From Megachile rotundata (taxonomy: Eukaryota > Arthropoda > Insecta > Hymenoptera > Megachilidae), in contig NC_134997.1 of NCBI RefSeq assembly GCF_050947335.1, forward strand, positions 806,001 to 870,000: DNA of 64,000 nucleotides, read 5' to 3'. The notes below the pieces were generated by a model. It saw nothing but the letters and a program-made list of their open reading frames with translations, was not told the DNA's origin and ran no database searches. How positions within the stretch are numbered: the stretch's first letter is position 1; every line of letters starts with the position of its first letter. The translations under genes were made by a program, and so were the position numbers. This document shows positions 29,551 to 45,710 of this stretch, piece after piece.

Positions 29551-31120
29551 TCACGACCACACAATCACGACCACACAATCACGATCACACAATCACGATC
29601 ACACAATCACGATCACACTATCACGATCACACAATCACGATCACACAATCACGATCACACAATCACAATCACACAATCACGATCACATAATCACAATCAC
29701 ACAACCACAACCACACAATCACACAGTCACAATCCCACAATCACGATCACACAATCACGACCACACAGTCACAATCACACAATCGCAATCACAATCACAC
29801 AATCACAGTCACACAATCACAATCACACAACCACAACCACACAATCACACAGTCACAATCTCACAATCACGATCACACAATCACGATCACACAATCACGA
29901 CCACACAATCACGATCACACAATCACGATCACACAATCACAATCACACAATCACAATCACACAATCACAATCACACAATCACAATCACACAATCACAAAC
30001 ACACAATCACGACCACACAATCACGACCACACAATCACGACCACACAATCACGATCACAAAATCACGATTACACTATCACGATCACACAATCACGATCAC
30101 ACAATAACGATCACACAATCACGATCACACAATCACAATCACACAATCACGATCACACAATCTCAATCACACAACCACAACCACACAATCACACAGTCAC
30201 AATCCCACAATCACGATCACACAATCACGATCACACAATCACACAATCACAATCACAATCACAATCACACAATCGCGATAGCGCAATCGCAATCACGCAA
30301 TCGCGATCACGCAATCGCGATCATACAATCACGATCACACAATCACACAGTCACAATCCCAAAATCACGATCACACAATCACGACCACACAGTCACAATC
30401 ACACAATCGCAATCACAATCACACAATCACAGTCACACAATCACAATCACACAATCACAATCACACAATCACAATCACACAAACACAATCACACAATCAC
30501 AATCACACAATCACAATCACACAATCACGATCACACAATCACGATCCCACAGTCACGATCCCACAATCACGATCACACAATCACAATCACACAATCACGA
30601 CCACACAATCACGACCACACAATCACGATCACACAATCACGATCACACAATCACGATCACACAATCACGATCACACAATCACGATCACACAATCACGATC
30701 ACACAATCACGATCACACAATCACAACCACACAATCACGATCACACAATCACGATCACACAATCACGATCACTCAATCACGATCACACAATAACGATCAC
30801 ACAATCACGATCACACAATCACGATCACACAATCACAATCACACAATCACGATCACACAATCACAATCACACAACCACAACCACACAATCACACAGTCAC
30901 AATCCCACAATCACGATCACACAATCACGACCACACAGTCACAATCACACAATCGCAATCACAATCCCACAATCACAATCACACAATCATAGTCACACAA
31001 TCACAATCACACAACCACAACCACACAATCACACAGTCACAATCCCACAATCACGATCACACAATCACGATCACACAATCACGATCACACAATCACGATC
31101 ACACAATCACGATCACACAA
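29551..31120 (+). repeat. 1.7-kb higher-order repeat D, unit 2
   Basis: Tandem partner of 27,850-29,550 with the same marker order, including the rare GATAGCGCAATCGC at 30,277. It has an extra 28 bp of CACGAT units near 29,900 and an extra 14 bp before the hexamer-like CACAAT cluster near 30,230. Confidence 0.85.
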
Positions 31121-33570
31121 TCACACCGTCACAATCCCACAATCACAATCACACAATCGCGATCCCACAGTCACGATCCCACAATCACGATCACACAATC
31201 ACAATCACACAATCACGACCACACAATCACGACCACACAATCACGATCACACAATCACGATCACACTATCACGATCACACAATCACGGTCACACAATCAC
31301 GACCACACAATCACGATCACACAATCACAATCACACAATCACAATCACACAATCACAATCACACAATCACAATCACACAATCACAATCACACAATCACAA
31401 TCACACAATCACAATCACACAATCACGACCACATAATCACGACCACACAATCACGATCACAAAATCACGATTACACTATCGCGATCACACAATCACGATC
31501 ACACAATCACGATCACACAATCACGATCACACAATCACAATCACACAATCACGATCACACAATCACAATCACACAACCACAACCACACAATCACACAGTC
31601 ACAATCCCACAATCACGATCACACAGTCACAATCACACAATCGCAATCACAATCCCACAATCACAATCACACAATCACAGTCACACAATCGCAATCACAC
31701 AACCACAACCACACAATCACACAGTCAAAATCCCACAATCACGATCACACTATCACGACCACACAGTCACGATCACACAATCACGATCACACTATCACGA
31801 TCACACTATCACGATCACACTATCACGATCACACAATCACAGTCACACAATCACAATCACACAGTCACACAATCACAATCACAATCACAATCACAATCAC
31901 AATCACAATCACAATCACACAATCACAGTCACGATCACACAATCACAATCACGCAATCACAATCCCACAATCACAATCACATAATCACAGTCACACAATC
32001 ACACAGTCACAATCCCACAATCACGATCACCCAATCACGATCACCCAATCACGATCACCCAATCACGATCACACGATCACAATCACACGATCACAATCAC
32101 ACAATCACAATCACACAATCACACAATCACAATCACACAATCACAATCACACAATCACAATCACACAATCAAACAATCGCAATCAAACAAGCGCAATCAC
32201 ACAATCGCAATTACACAAACGCAATCACACGATCGCAATCACACAATCGCAATCACACAATCGCAATGACACAATCGCAATCACACAATCGCAATCACAG
32301 AATCGCAATCACACAATCGCAATCACACAATCGCAATCACACAATCGCAATCACACAATCGCAATCGCACAATCAAACAATCACACAACCACAATCCCAC
32401 AATCACAATCGCACAATCACAATCACACAATCGCAATCACACAAACGCAATCACACAATCGCAATCACACGATCACAATCACACTATCACGATCGCACAA
32501 TCACGATCACACAATCACGATCCCACAGTCACGATCCCACAATCACGATCACACAATCACAATCACACAATCACGACCACACAATCACGACCACACAATC
32601 ACGATCACACAATCACGATCACACAATCACGATCACATAATCACGATCACACAATCACGATCACACAATCACGATCACACAATCACAATCACACAATCAC
32701 GATCACACAATCACAATCACACAACCACAACCACACAATCACACAGTCACAATCCCACAATCACGATCACATAATCACGACCACACAGTCACAATCACAC
32801 AATCGCAATCACAATCCCACAATCACAATCACACAATCATAGTCACACAATCACAATCACACAACCACAACCACACAATCACACAGTCACAATCCCACAA
32901 TCACGATCACACAATCACGATCACACAATCACGATCACCCAATCACGATCACCCAATCACGATCACCCAATCACGATCACCAAATCACGATCACCCGATC
33001 ACGATCACACGATCACAATCACACGATCACAATCACACAATCACAATCACACAATCACACAATCACAATCACACAATCACAATCACACAATCACAATCAC
33101 GCAATCACAATCACGCAATCACAATAACACAATCACAATCACACAATCACAATCACACAATCGCAATCACACAATCGCAATCACACAATCGCAATCACAC
33201 AATCAAACAATCACACAATCACGATCGCACAATCACGATCGCACAATCACGATCGCACAATCACCATCACACTATCACGATCACAAAATCACGATCACAC
33301 AATCACCATCACACTTTCACGATCACAAAATCACGATCACAATCACGATCACACAATCACGATTACAGAATCCTAATCACACAATCAGGATCGCACAATC
33401 ACGATCACATAATCACGGTCACACAATCACTATCACACAATCACGATCACACAATAACGATCACACAATCACACAATCACAATCACAATCACATAATCAC
33501 AATCACACAATCACAATCACACAATCACACAATCACAATCACACAATCACAATCAAACAATGACGATCAC
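30960..33570 (+). repeat. Block G copy 1 (about 2.6 kb)
   Basis: Matches 41,408-44,010: AATCATAGTC at 30,985 and 41,433 (offset 10,448), GACCACATAATC at 31,427 and 41,861 (10,434), caATGac at 32,266 and 42,700 (10,434). The one-unit change falls in a canonical run near 31,325-31,420. It contains a short CGATCG array (33,222-33,262), the AGAATCCTAATC marker at 33,366 and the CACACTTTC variant. The start overlaps the end of repeat D unit 2. Confidence 0.85.
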
Positions 33571-34029
33571 ACAATCACGATCCCACAATGACGATCACAC
33601 TATCACGACCACACAGTCACGATCACCCAATCACGATCACACGATCACAATCACACGATCACAATCACACTATCACAATCACACAATCACAATCACACAA
33701 TCACAATCACACAATCACAATCATACAATCACAATCACACAATCACAATCACACAATCACAATCACACAATCAAACAATCGCGATCAAACAATCGCGATC
33801 ACACAATCGCGATCACACAATCGCGATCACACAAACGCGATCACACAATCGCGATCACACAATCGCGATCACACAATCACAATCACACAATCACAATCAC
33901 ACAATCACAATCACACAATCAAACAATCGCAATCAAACAATCGCAATCAAACAATCGCAATCACACAATCGCAATCACACAAACGCAATCACACAATCGC
34001 AATCACACAATCGCAATCACACAATCGCA
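33571..34029 (+). repeat. CGCGATC / AATCAAAC module
   Basis: Two AATGACGATC variants (near 33,560 and 33,588), CACGATCAC units, CACTATCACAATC, a canonical run, then AATCAAACAATCGCGATC units and AATCGC units ending in caATGac at 34,030. The order matches about 44,480-44,900 and 50,955-51,370. Confidence 0.8.
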
Positions 34030-35415
34030 ATGACACAATCGCAATCACACAATCGCAATCACACAATCGCAATCACACAATCGCAATCACACAATCAAAC
34101 AATCACACAACCACAATCCCACAATCACAATCGCATAATCACAATCACACAATCGCAATCACACAAACGCAATCACACAATCACAATCACACGATCGCAA
34201 TCACACGATCGCAATCACACGATCGCAATCACACGATCACAATCACACGATCGCAATCACACGATAACAATCACACTATCACGATCGCACAATCACAGTC
34301 ACACAATCACAGTCACACAATCACAATCACACAGTCACACAATCACAATCACAATCACAATCACAATCAGAATCACAATCACAATCACAATCACAATCAC
34401 AATCACAATCACACAATCACAGTCACGATCACACAATCACAATCACACAATCACAATCCCACAATCACAATCACACAATCACAGTCACACAATCACAATC
34501 ACACAATCGCACAGTCACAATCCCACAATCACGATCACCCAATCACGATCACCCATTCACGATCACCCTATCACGATCACCCAATCACGATCACACAATC
34601 ACGATCATACAATCACGATCACACAATCACGATCACACAATCACGATCACACAATCACACAGTCACAATCCCACAATCACGATCACACAATCACGACCAC
34701 ACAGTCACAATCACACAATCGCAATCACAATCACACAATCACAGTCACACAATCACAATCGCACAACCACAACCACACAATCCCACAGTCACAATCCCAC
34801 AATCACGATCACACAATCACGACCACACAGTCACGATCACACAATCGCAATCACACAATCACAATCATACAATCACAATCACACAATCACAACCACACAA
34901 TCACAATCACACAATCACAATCACACAATCACAATCACACAATCACGATCCCACAGTCACGATCCCGCAATCACGATCACACAATCACGATCACACAATC
35001 ACCATCACACAATCACGACCACACAATCACGACCACACAATCACGATCACACAATCACGATCACACAATCACGATCACACTATCACGATCACACAATCAC
35101 GATCACACAATCACGATCACACAATCACGATCACACAATCACGATCACACAATCACGATCACACAATCACGATCGCACAATCACGATCACACAATCACCA
35201 TCACACAATCACAATCACACAATCACAATCACACAATCCCAATCACACAATCACAATCACACAATCACAATCACAAAATCACAATCACACAATCACGACC
35301 ACACAATCACGACCACACAATCACGACCACACAATCACGACCACACAATCACGAGTACACTATCACGATCACATAATCACGGTCACACAATCACGATCAC
35401 ACAATCACGATCACA
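34030..35415 (+). repeat. Block F, copy 1
   Basis: Recurs from 45,804 and from 52,250, and with more differences from about 58,110. The offset to the second copy is 11,774 at the start and 11,766 at the GAGTACAC marker (35,353 against 47,119). The 8-bp change equals one lost 14-mer near 34,610 plus one gained hexamer in the tract near 34,340-34,410. Shared variants include CACGATAAC, the CAGAAT hexamer, CACCCATTC, CACCCTATC and CCGCAATC. Confidence 0.82.
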
Positions 35416-37180
35416 CAATCACGATCACACAATCACAATCACACAATCACGATCACACAATCACAATCACACAACCACAACCACACAATCACACGGTCAC
35501 AATCCCACAATCACGATCACACAATCACGACCACACAGTCACGATCACACAATCGCAATCGCAATCCCACAATCACAATCACAATCACACAATCACAGTC
35601 ACACAATCACAATCAGACAACCACAACCACACAATCACACAGTCACAATCCCACTATCAGGATCACACAATCACGATCACACAATCACGATCACACAATC
35701 ACGATCACACAATCACACCGTCACAATCCCACAATCACAATCACACAATCACGATCCCACAGTCACGATCCCACAATCACGATCACACAATCACAATCAC
35801 ACAATCACGACCACACAATCACGACCACACAATCACGATCACACAATCACGATCACACTATCACGATCACACAATCACGGTCACACAATCACGACCACAC
35901 AATCACGATCACACAATCACGATCACACAATCACAATCATACAATCACAATCACACAATCACAATCACACAATCACAATCACACAATCACAATCACACAA
36001 TCACAATCACACAATCACGACCACACAATCACGACCACACAATCACGATCACAAAATCACGATTACACTATCACGATCACACAATCACGATCACACAATC
36101 ACGATCACACAATCACGATCACACAATCACAATCACACAATCACGATCACACAATCTCAATCACACAACCACAACCACACAATCACACAGTCACAATCCC
36201 ACAATCACGATCACACAATCACGATCACACAATCACACAATCACAATCACAATCACAATCACACAATCGCGATCACGCAATCGCGATCACGCAATCGCGA
36301 TCACGCAATCACGATCACACAATCACGATCACACAATCACGATCACACAATCGCGATCACACAATCACGACCACACAATCACACAGTCAAAATCCCACAA
36401 TGACAATCACACTATCACGACCACACAGTCACGATCACACGATCACGATCACACTATCACGATCTCCCTATCACGATCACACAATCACAGTCACACAATC
36501 ACAATCACACAGTCACACAATCACAATCACAGTCACACAATCACAATCACACAATCAAACAATCGCGATCAAACAATCGCGATCACACAATCGCGATCAC
36601 ACAATCGCGATCACACAAACGCGATCACACAATCGCGATCGCACAATCGCGATCACACAATCACAATCACACAATCACAATCACACAATCAAACAATCGC
36701 AATCAAACAATCGCAATCACACAATCGCAATCACACAAACGCAATCACACAATCGCAATCACACAATCGCAGTCACACAATCGCAATGACACAATCGCAA
36801 TCACACAATCGCAAACACAATCGCAATCACACAAACACAATCACACAATCACAATCACACAATCACAATCACACAATCACAATCACACAATCACAATCAC
36901 ACAATCACAATCACACAATCACAATCACACAATCACAATCACACAATCACAATCACACAATCACAATCACACAATCAAACAATCGCAATCAAACAATCGC
37001 AATCAAACAATCGCAATCACACAATCGCAATCACACAAACGCAATCACACAATCACAATCACACAATCGCAATCACAATCACAATCACACAATCGCGATC
37101 ACACAATCACAATCACACAATCACGACCACACAATCACGACCACACAATCACGACCACACTATCACGACCACACAATCAC
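35354..37180 (+). repeat. 1.83-kb higher-order repeat E, unit 1
   Basis: Runs from one GAGTACAC marker (35,353) to the next (37,181), a period of 1,828. It contains, in order, CAGACAACCAC, CACTATCAGGATC, CACACCGTC, CACGATCCCACAGTC, a canonical run, CAAAATCACGATTACAC, the CGCGATCACGCAAT patch near 36,266, AATGACAATC, CGATCTCCC near 36,463, CGCGATC units, AATCAAAC, and the rare GCAAACACAATCGC at 36,811. Confidence 0.85.
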
Positions 37181-39022
37181 GAGTACACTATCACGATCAC
37201 ACAATCACGATCACACAATCACGATCACACAATCACGATCACACAATCACGATCACACAATCACGATCACACAATCACAATCACACAATCACGATCACAC
37301 AATCACAATCACACAACCACAACCACACAATCACACAGTCACAATAACACAATCACGATCACACAATCACGACCACACAGTCACGATCACACAATCGCAA
37401 TCACAATCCCACAATCACAATCACAATCACACAATCACAGTCACACAATCACAATCAGACAACCACAACCGCACAATCACACAGTCACAATCCCACTATC
37501 AGGATCACACAATCACGATCACACAATCACGATCACACAATCACGATCACACAATCACACCGTCACAATCCCACAATCACAATCACACAATCACGATCCC
37601 ACAGTCACGATCCCACAATCACGATCACACAATCACAATCACACAATCACGACCACACAATCACGACCACACAATCACGATCACACAATCACGATCACAC
37701 TATCACGATCACACAATCACGGTCACACAATCACGACCACACAATCACGATCACACAATCACGATCACACAATCACAATCACACAATCACAATCACACAA
37801 TCACAATCACACAATCACAATCACACAATCACAATCACACAATCACAATCACACAATCACGACCACACAATCACGACCACACAATCACGATCACAAAATC
37901 ACGATTACACTATCACGATCACACAATCACGATCACACAATCACGATCACACAATCACGATCACACAATCACAATCACACAATCACGATCACACAATCTC
38001 AATCACACAACCACAACCACACAATCACACAGTCACAATCCCACAATCACGATCACACAATCACGATCACACAATCACACAATCACAATCACAATCACAA
38101 TCACACAATCGCGATCACGCAATCGCGATCACGCAATCGCGATCACGCAATCACGATCACACAATCACGATCACACAATCACGATCACACAATCGCGATC
38201 ACACAATCACGACCACACAATCACACAGTCAAAATCCCACAATGACAATCACACTATCACGACCACACAGTCACGATCACACGATCACGATCACACTATC
38301 ACGATCTCCCTATCACGATCACACAATCACAGTCACACAATCACAATCACACAGTCACACAATCACAATCACAGTCACACAATCACAATCACACAATCAA
38401 ACAATCGCGATCAAACAATCGCGATCACACAATCGCGATCACACAATCGCGATCACACAAACGCGATCACACAATCGCGATCGCACAATCGCGATCACAC
38501 AATCACAATCACACAATCACAATCACACAATCAAACAATCGCAATCAAACAATCGCAATCACACAATCGCAATCACACAAACGCAATCACACAATCGCAA
38601 TCACACAATCGCAGTCACACAATCGCAATGACACAATCGCAATCACACAATCGCAAACACAATCGCAATCACACAAACACAATCACACAATCACAATCAC
38701 ACAATCACAATCACACAATCACAATCACACAATCACAATCACACAATCACAATCACACAATCACAATCACACAATCACAATCACACAATCACAATCACAC
38801 AATCACAATCACACAATCAAACAATCGCAATCAAACAATCGCAATCAAACAATCGCAATCACACAATCGCAATCACACAAACGCAATCACACAATCACAA
38901 TCACACAATCGCAATCACAATCACAATCACACAATCGCGATCACACAATCACAATCACACAATCACGACCACACAATCACGACCACACAATCACGACCAC
39001 ACTATCACGACCACACAATCAC
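37181..39022 (+). repeat. 1.84-kb higher-order repeat E, unit 2
   Basis: Period 1,842 to the next GAGTACAC (39,023). The forward translation of 38,242-38,631 is identical by eye to that of 36,400-36,789, offset 1,842, which indicates very recent copying. It differs from unit 1 by CACAATAAC near 37,340 and CAACCGCAC near 37,468. Confidence 0.87.
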
Positions 39023-40930
39023 GAGTACACTATCACGATCACACAATCACGATCACACAATCACGATCACACAATCACGATCACACAATCACGATCACAC
39101 AATCACGATCACACAATCACAATCACACAATCACGATCACACAATCACAATCACACAACCACAACCACACAATCACACAGTCACAATCCCACAATCACGA
39201 TCACACAATCACGACCACACAGTCACGATCACACAATCGCAATCACAATCCCACAATCACAATCACAATCACACAATCACAGTCACACAATCACAATCAG
39301 ACAACCACAACCGCACAATCACACAGTCACAATCCCACAATCAGGATCACACAATCACGATCACACAATCACGATCACACAATCACGATCACACAATCAC
39401 ACCGTCACAATCCCACAATCACTATCACACAATCACGATCCCACAGTCACGATCCCACAATCACGATCACACAATCACAATCACACAATCACGACCACAC
39501 AATCACGACCACACAATCACGACCACACAATCACGTTCACACAATCACGATCACACTATCACGATCACACAATCACGGTCACACAATCACGACCACACAA
39601 TCACGATCACACAATCACGATCACACAATCACAATCACACAATCACAATCACACAATCACAATCACACAATCACAATCACACAATCACAATCACACAATC
39701 ACAATCACACAATCACAATCACACAATCACAATCACACAATCAAGACCACACAATCACGACCACACAATCACGATCACAAAATCACGATTACACTATCAC
39801 GATCACACAATCACGATCACACAATCACGATCACATAATCACGATCACACAATCACAATCACACAATCACGATCACACAATCTCAATCACACAACCACAA
39901 CCACACAATCACACAGTCACAATCCCACAATCACGATCACACAATCACGATCACACAATCACACAATCACAATCACAATCACAATCACACAATCGCGATT
40001 ACGCAATCGCGATCACGCAATCGCGATCACGCAATCACGATCACACAATCACGATCACACAATCACGATCACACAATCGCGATCACACAATCACGACCAC
40101 ACAATCACACAGTCAAAATCCCACAATGACGATCACACTATCACGACCACACAGTCACGATCACACGATCACGATCACACTATCACGATCACCCTATCAC
40201 GATCACACAATCACAGTCACACAATCACAATCACACAGTCACACAATCACAATCACAATCACAATCACAATCACACAATCACAGTCACGATCACACAATC
40301 ACAATCACACAATCACAATCCCACAATCACAATCACACAATCACAATCCCACAATCACAATCACACAATCACAGTCACAGAATCACAATCACACAATCCC
40401 ACGATCACGATCACCCAATCACGGTTACCCAATCACGATCACACGATCACAATCACACGATCACAATCACACAATCACAATCACACAATCACAATCACAC
40501 AATCACAATCACACAATCACAATCATACAATCACAATCACACAATCACAATCACACAATCACAATCACACAATCACAATCACACAATCAAACAATCGCGA
40601 TCAAACAATCGCGATCACACAATCGCGATCACACAATCGCGATCACACAAACGCGATCACACAATCGCGATCACACAATCGCGATCACACAATCACAATC
40701 ACACAATCAAACAATCGCAACCAAACAATCGCAATCACACAATCGCAATCACACAAACGCAATCACACAATCGCAATCACACAATCGCAATCACACAATC
40801 GCAATGACACAATCGCAATCACACAATCGCAAACACAATCGCAATCACACAAACACAATCACACAATCACAATCACACAATCACAATCACACAATCACGA
40901 TCACACAATCACACAATCACAATCACAATC
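39023..40930 (+). repeat. 1.88-kb higher-order repeat E, unit 3
   Basis: Same marker order as units 1 and 2 but with private variants: CACTATCACAC near 39,421, CACGTTCAC near 39,533, AATCAAGACC near 39,740, CGCGATTACGC near 39,996, AATGACGATC at 40,126 and AATCGCAACC near 40,717. Copies with most of these variants recur at 54,240-56,400 and 61,380-62,900, so unit 3 is the type that spread. Confidence 0.85.
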
Positions 40931-41407
40931 ACACAATCGCGATCACGCAATCGCGATCACGCAATCGGGATCACGCAATCACGATCACACAATCACGATC
41001 ACACAATCACGATCACACAATCGCGATCACACAATCAAACAATCGCAATCAAACAATCGCAATCACACAATCGCAATCACACAAACGCAATCACACAATC
41101 GCTATCACACAATCGCAATCACACAATCGCAATGACACAATCGCAATCACACAATCGCAATCACACAATCGCAATCACACAAACACAATCACACAATCAC
41201 AATCACACAATCACAATCACACAATCACAATCACACAATCACAATCACACAATCACAATCACACAATCACAATCACACAATCACAATCACACAATCAAAC
41301 AATCGCAATCAAACAATCGCAATCAAACAATCGCAATCACACAATCGCAATCACACAAACGCAATCACACAATCGCAATCACACAATCGCAATCACACAA
41401 TCGCAAT
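40931..41407 (+). repeat. CGCGAT patch with AATCGC and canonical units
   Basis: A CGCGATCACGCAATCGGGATC patch (about 40,936-40,975), an AATCAAAC/AATCGC run with the rare CGCTATC at 41,100, a canonical run and AATCGC units. The first half recurs near 56,780-57,056 (CGCTATC marker offset 15,872). Confidence 0.8.
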
Positions 41408-44010
41408 CACACAATCGCAATCACAATCACACAATCATAGTCACACAATCACAATCACACAACCACAACCACACAATCACACAGTCACAATCCCACAATC
41501 ACGATCACACAATCACGATCACACAATCACGATCACCCAATCACGATCACACAATCACGATCACACAATCACACCGTCACAATCCCACAATCACAATCAC
41601 ACAATCGCGATCCCACAGTCACGATCCCACAATCACGATCACACAATCACAATCACACAATCACGACCACACAATCACGACCACACAATCACGATCACAC
41701 AATCACGATCACACTATCACGATCACACAATCACGGTCACACAATCACGACCACACAATCACGATCACACAATCACAATCACACAATCACAATCACACAA
41801 TCACAATCACACAATCACAATCACACAATCACAATCACACAATCACAATCACACAATCACGACCACATAATCACGACCACACAATCACGATCACAAAATC
41901 ACGATTACACTATCGCGATCACACAATCACGATCACACAATCACGATCACACAATCACGATCACACAATCACAATCACACAATCACGATCACACAATCAC
42001 AATCACACAACCACAACCACACAATCACACAGTCACAATCCCACAATCACGATCACACAGTCACAATCACACAATCGCAATCACAATCCCACAATCACAA
42101 TCACACAATCACAGTCACACAATCGCAATCACACAACCACAACCACACAATCACACAGTCAAAATCCCACAATCACGATCACACTATCACGACCACACAG
42201 TCACGATCACACAATCACGATCACACTATCACGATCACACTATCACGATCACACTATCACGATCACACAATCACAGTCACACAATCACAATCACACAGTC
42301 ACACAATCACAATCACAATCACAATCACAATCACAATCACAATCACAATCACACAATCACAGTCACGATCACACAATCACAATCACGCAATCACAATCCC
42401 ACAATCACAATCACATAATCACAGTCACACAATCACACAGTCACAATCCCACAATCACGATCACCCAATCACGATCACCCAATCACGATCACCCAATCAC
42501 GATCACACGATCACAATCACACGATCACAATCACACAATCACAATCACACAATCACACAATCACAATCACACAATCACAATCACACAATCACAATCACAC
42601 AATCAAACAATCGCAATCAAACAAGCGCAATCACACAATCGCAATTACACAAACGCAATCACACGATCGCAATCACACAATCGCAATCACACAATCGCAA
42701 TGACACAATCGCAATCACACAATCGCAATCACACAATCGCAATCACACAATCGCAATCACACAATCGCAATCACACAATCGCAATCACACAATCGCAATC
42801 GCACAATCAAACAATCACACAACCACAATCCCACAATCACAATCGCACAATCACAATCACACAATCGCAATCACACAAACGCAATCACACAATCGCAATC
42901 ACACGATCACAATCACACTATCACGATCGCACAATCACGATCACACAATCACGATCCCACAGTCACGATCCCACAATCACGATCACACAATCACAATCAC
43001 ACAATCACGACCACACAATCACGACCACACAATCACGATCACACAATCACGATCACACAATCACGATCACATAATCACGATCACACAATCACGATCACAC
43101 AATCACGATCACACAATCACAATCACACAATCACGATCACACAATCACAATCACACAACCACAACCACACAATCACACAGTCACAATCCCACAATCACGA
43201 TCACATAATCACGACCACACAGTCACAATCACACAATCGCAATCACAATCCCACAATCACAATCACACAATCATAGTCACACAATCACAATCACACAACC
43301 ACAACCACACAATCACACAGTCACAATCCCACAATCACGATCACACAATCACGATCACACAATCACGATCACCCAATCACGATCACCCAATCACGATCAC
43401 CCAATCACGATCACCAAATCACGATCACCCAATCACGATCACACGATCACAATCACACGATCACAATCACACAATCACAATCACACAATCACACAATCAC
43501 AATCACACAATCACAATCACACAATCACAATCACACAATCACAATCACGCAATCACAATAACACAATCACAATCACACAATCACAATCACACAATCGCAA
43601 TCACACAATCGCAATCACACAATCGCAATCACACAATCAAACAATCACACAATCACGATCGCACAATCACGATCGCACAATCACGATCGCACAATCACGA
43701 TCGCACAATCACCATCACACTATCACGATCACAAAATCACGATCACACAATCACCATCACACTTTCACGATCACAAAATCACGATCACAATCACGATCAC
43801 ACAATCACGATTACAGAATCCTAATCACACAATCAGGATCGCACAATCACGATCACATAATCACGGTCACACAATCACTATCACACAATCACGATCACAC
43901 AATAACGATCACACAATCACACAATCACAATCACAATCACATAATCACAATCACACAATCACAATCACACAATCACACAATCACAATCACACAATCACAA
44001 TCAAACAATG
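41408..44010 (+). repeat. Block G copy 2
   Basis: Partner of 30,960-33,570. The part from about 42,500 onward recurs again from 48,975 (offset 6,474: caATGac 42,700 and 49,174; GATCACATAATC near 43,199 and 49,673). It includes a short CGATCG array (about 43,655-43,710) and the AGAATCCTAATC marker near 43,816. Confidence 0.85.
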
Positions 44011-44935
44011 ACGATCACACAATCACGATCACACAATCACGATCACACAATCACGATCACACAATCACGATCACACAATCACGATCACACAATCACGATC
44101 ACACAATCACGATCACACAATCACGATCACACAATCGCGATCACACAATCACGACCACACAATCACACAGTCAAAATCCCACAATGACGATCACACTATC
44201 ACGACCACACAGTCACGATCACACAATCACGATCACACTATCATGATCACCCTATCACGATCACACAATCACAGTCACACAATCACAATCACACAGTCAC
44301 ACAATCACAATCACAATCACAATCACAATCACACAATCACAGTCACGATCACACAATCACAATCACACAATCACAATCCCACAATCACAATCACACAATC
44401 ACAATCCCACAATCACAATCACACGATCACAGTCACAGAATCACAATCACACAATCCCACAATCACGATCACCCAATCACGGTCACCCAATCACGATCAC
44501 ACGATCACAATCACACGATCACAATCACACTATCACAATCACACAATCACAATCACACAATCACAATCACACAATCACAATCATACAATCACAATCACAC
44601 AATCACAATCACACAATCACAATCACACAATCAAACAATCGCGATCAAACAATCGCGATCACACAATCGCGATCACACAATCGCGATCACACAAACGCGA
44701 TCACACAATCGCGATCACACAATCGCGATCACACAATCACAATCACACAATCACAATCACACAATCACAATCACACAATCAAACAATCGCAATCAAACAA
44801 TCGCAATCACTCAATCGCAATCACACAAACGCAATCACACAATCGCAATCACACAATCGCAATCACACAATCGCAATCACACAATCGCAATCACAAAATC
44901 GCAATCACACAATCGCAATCGCACAAACACAATCA

Positions 44936-45262
44936 CACAATCACAATCACACAATCACAATCACACAATCACAATCACACAATCACAATCACACAATCAC
45001 AATCACACAATCACAATCACACAATCACAATCACACAATCACAATCACACAATCACAATCACACAATCACAATCACACAATCACAATCACACAATCACAA
45101 TCACACAATCACAATCACACAATCACAATCACACAATCACAATCACACAATCACAATCACACAATCACAATCACACAATCACAATCACACAATCACAATC
45201 ACACAATCACAATCACACAATCACAATCACACAATCACAATCACACAATCACAATCACACAA
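44936..45262 (+). repeat. Homogeneous canonical 14-mer run
   Basis: About 23 perfect CACAATCACACAAT units between an AATCGCACAAAC head and an AATCAAACAATCGC tail. The corresponding run in block H copy 2 (about 51,404-51,722) is one unit shorter. Confidence 0.9.
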
Positions 45263-45456
45263 TCAAACAATCGCAATCAAACAATCGCAATCACACAATC
45301 GCAATCACACAAACGCAATCACACAATCGCAATCACACAATCGCAATCACACAATCGCAATGACACAATCGCAATCACACAATCGCAATCACACAATCGC
45401 AATCACACAATCGCAATCACACAATCAAACAATCACACAACCACAATCCCACAATC

Positions 45457-45710
45457 ACAATCACACAATCACAATCACACAATCACAATCACACAATCAC
45501 AATCACACAATCACAATCACACAATCACAATCACACAATCACAATCACACAATCACAATCACACAATCACAATCACACAATCACAATCACACAATCACAA
45601 TCACACAATCACAATCACACAATCACAATCACACAATCACAATCACACAATCACAATCACACAATCACAATCACACAATCACAATCACACAATCACAATC
45701 ACACAATCAA
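45457..45710 (+). repeat. Homogeneous canonical 14-mer run
   Basis: About 18 perfect units after CACACAACCACAATCCCAC. Its counterpart in copy 2 lies near 51,900-52,150 and is preceded by one fewer AATCGC unit. Confidence 0.9.
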
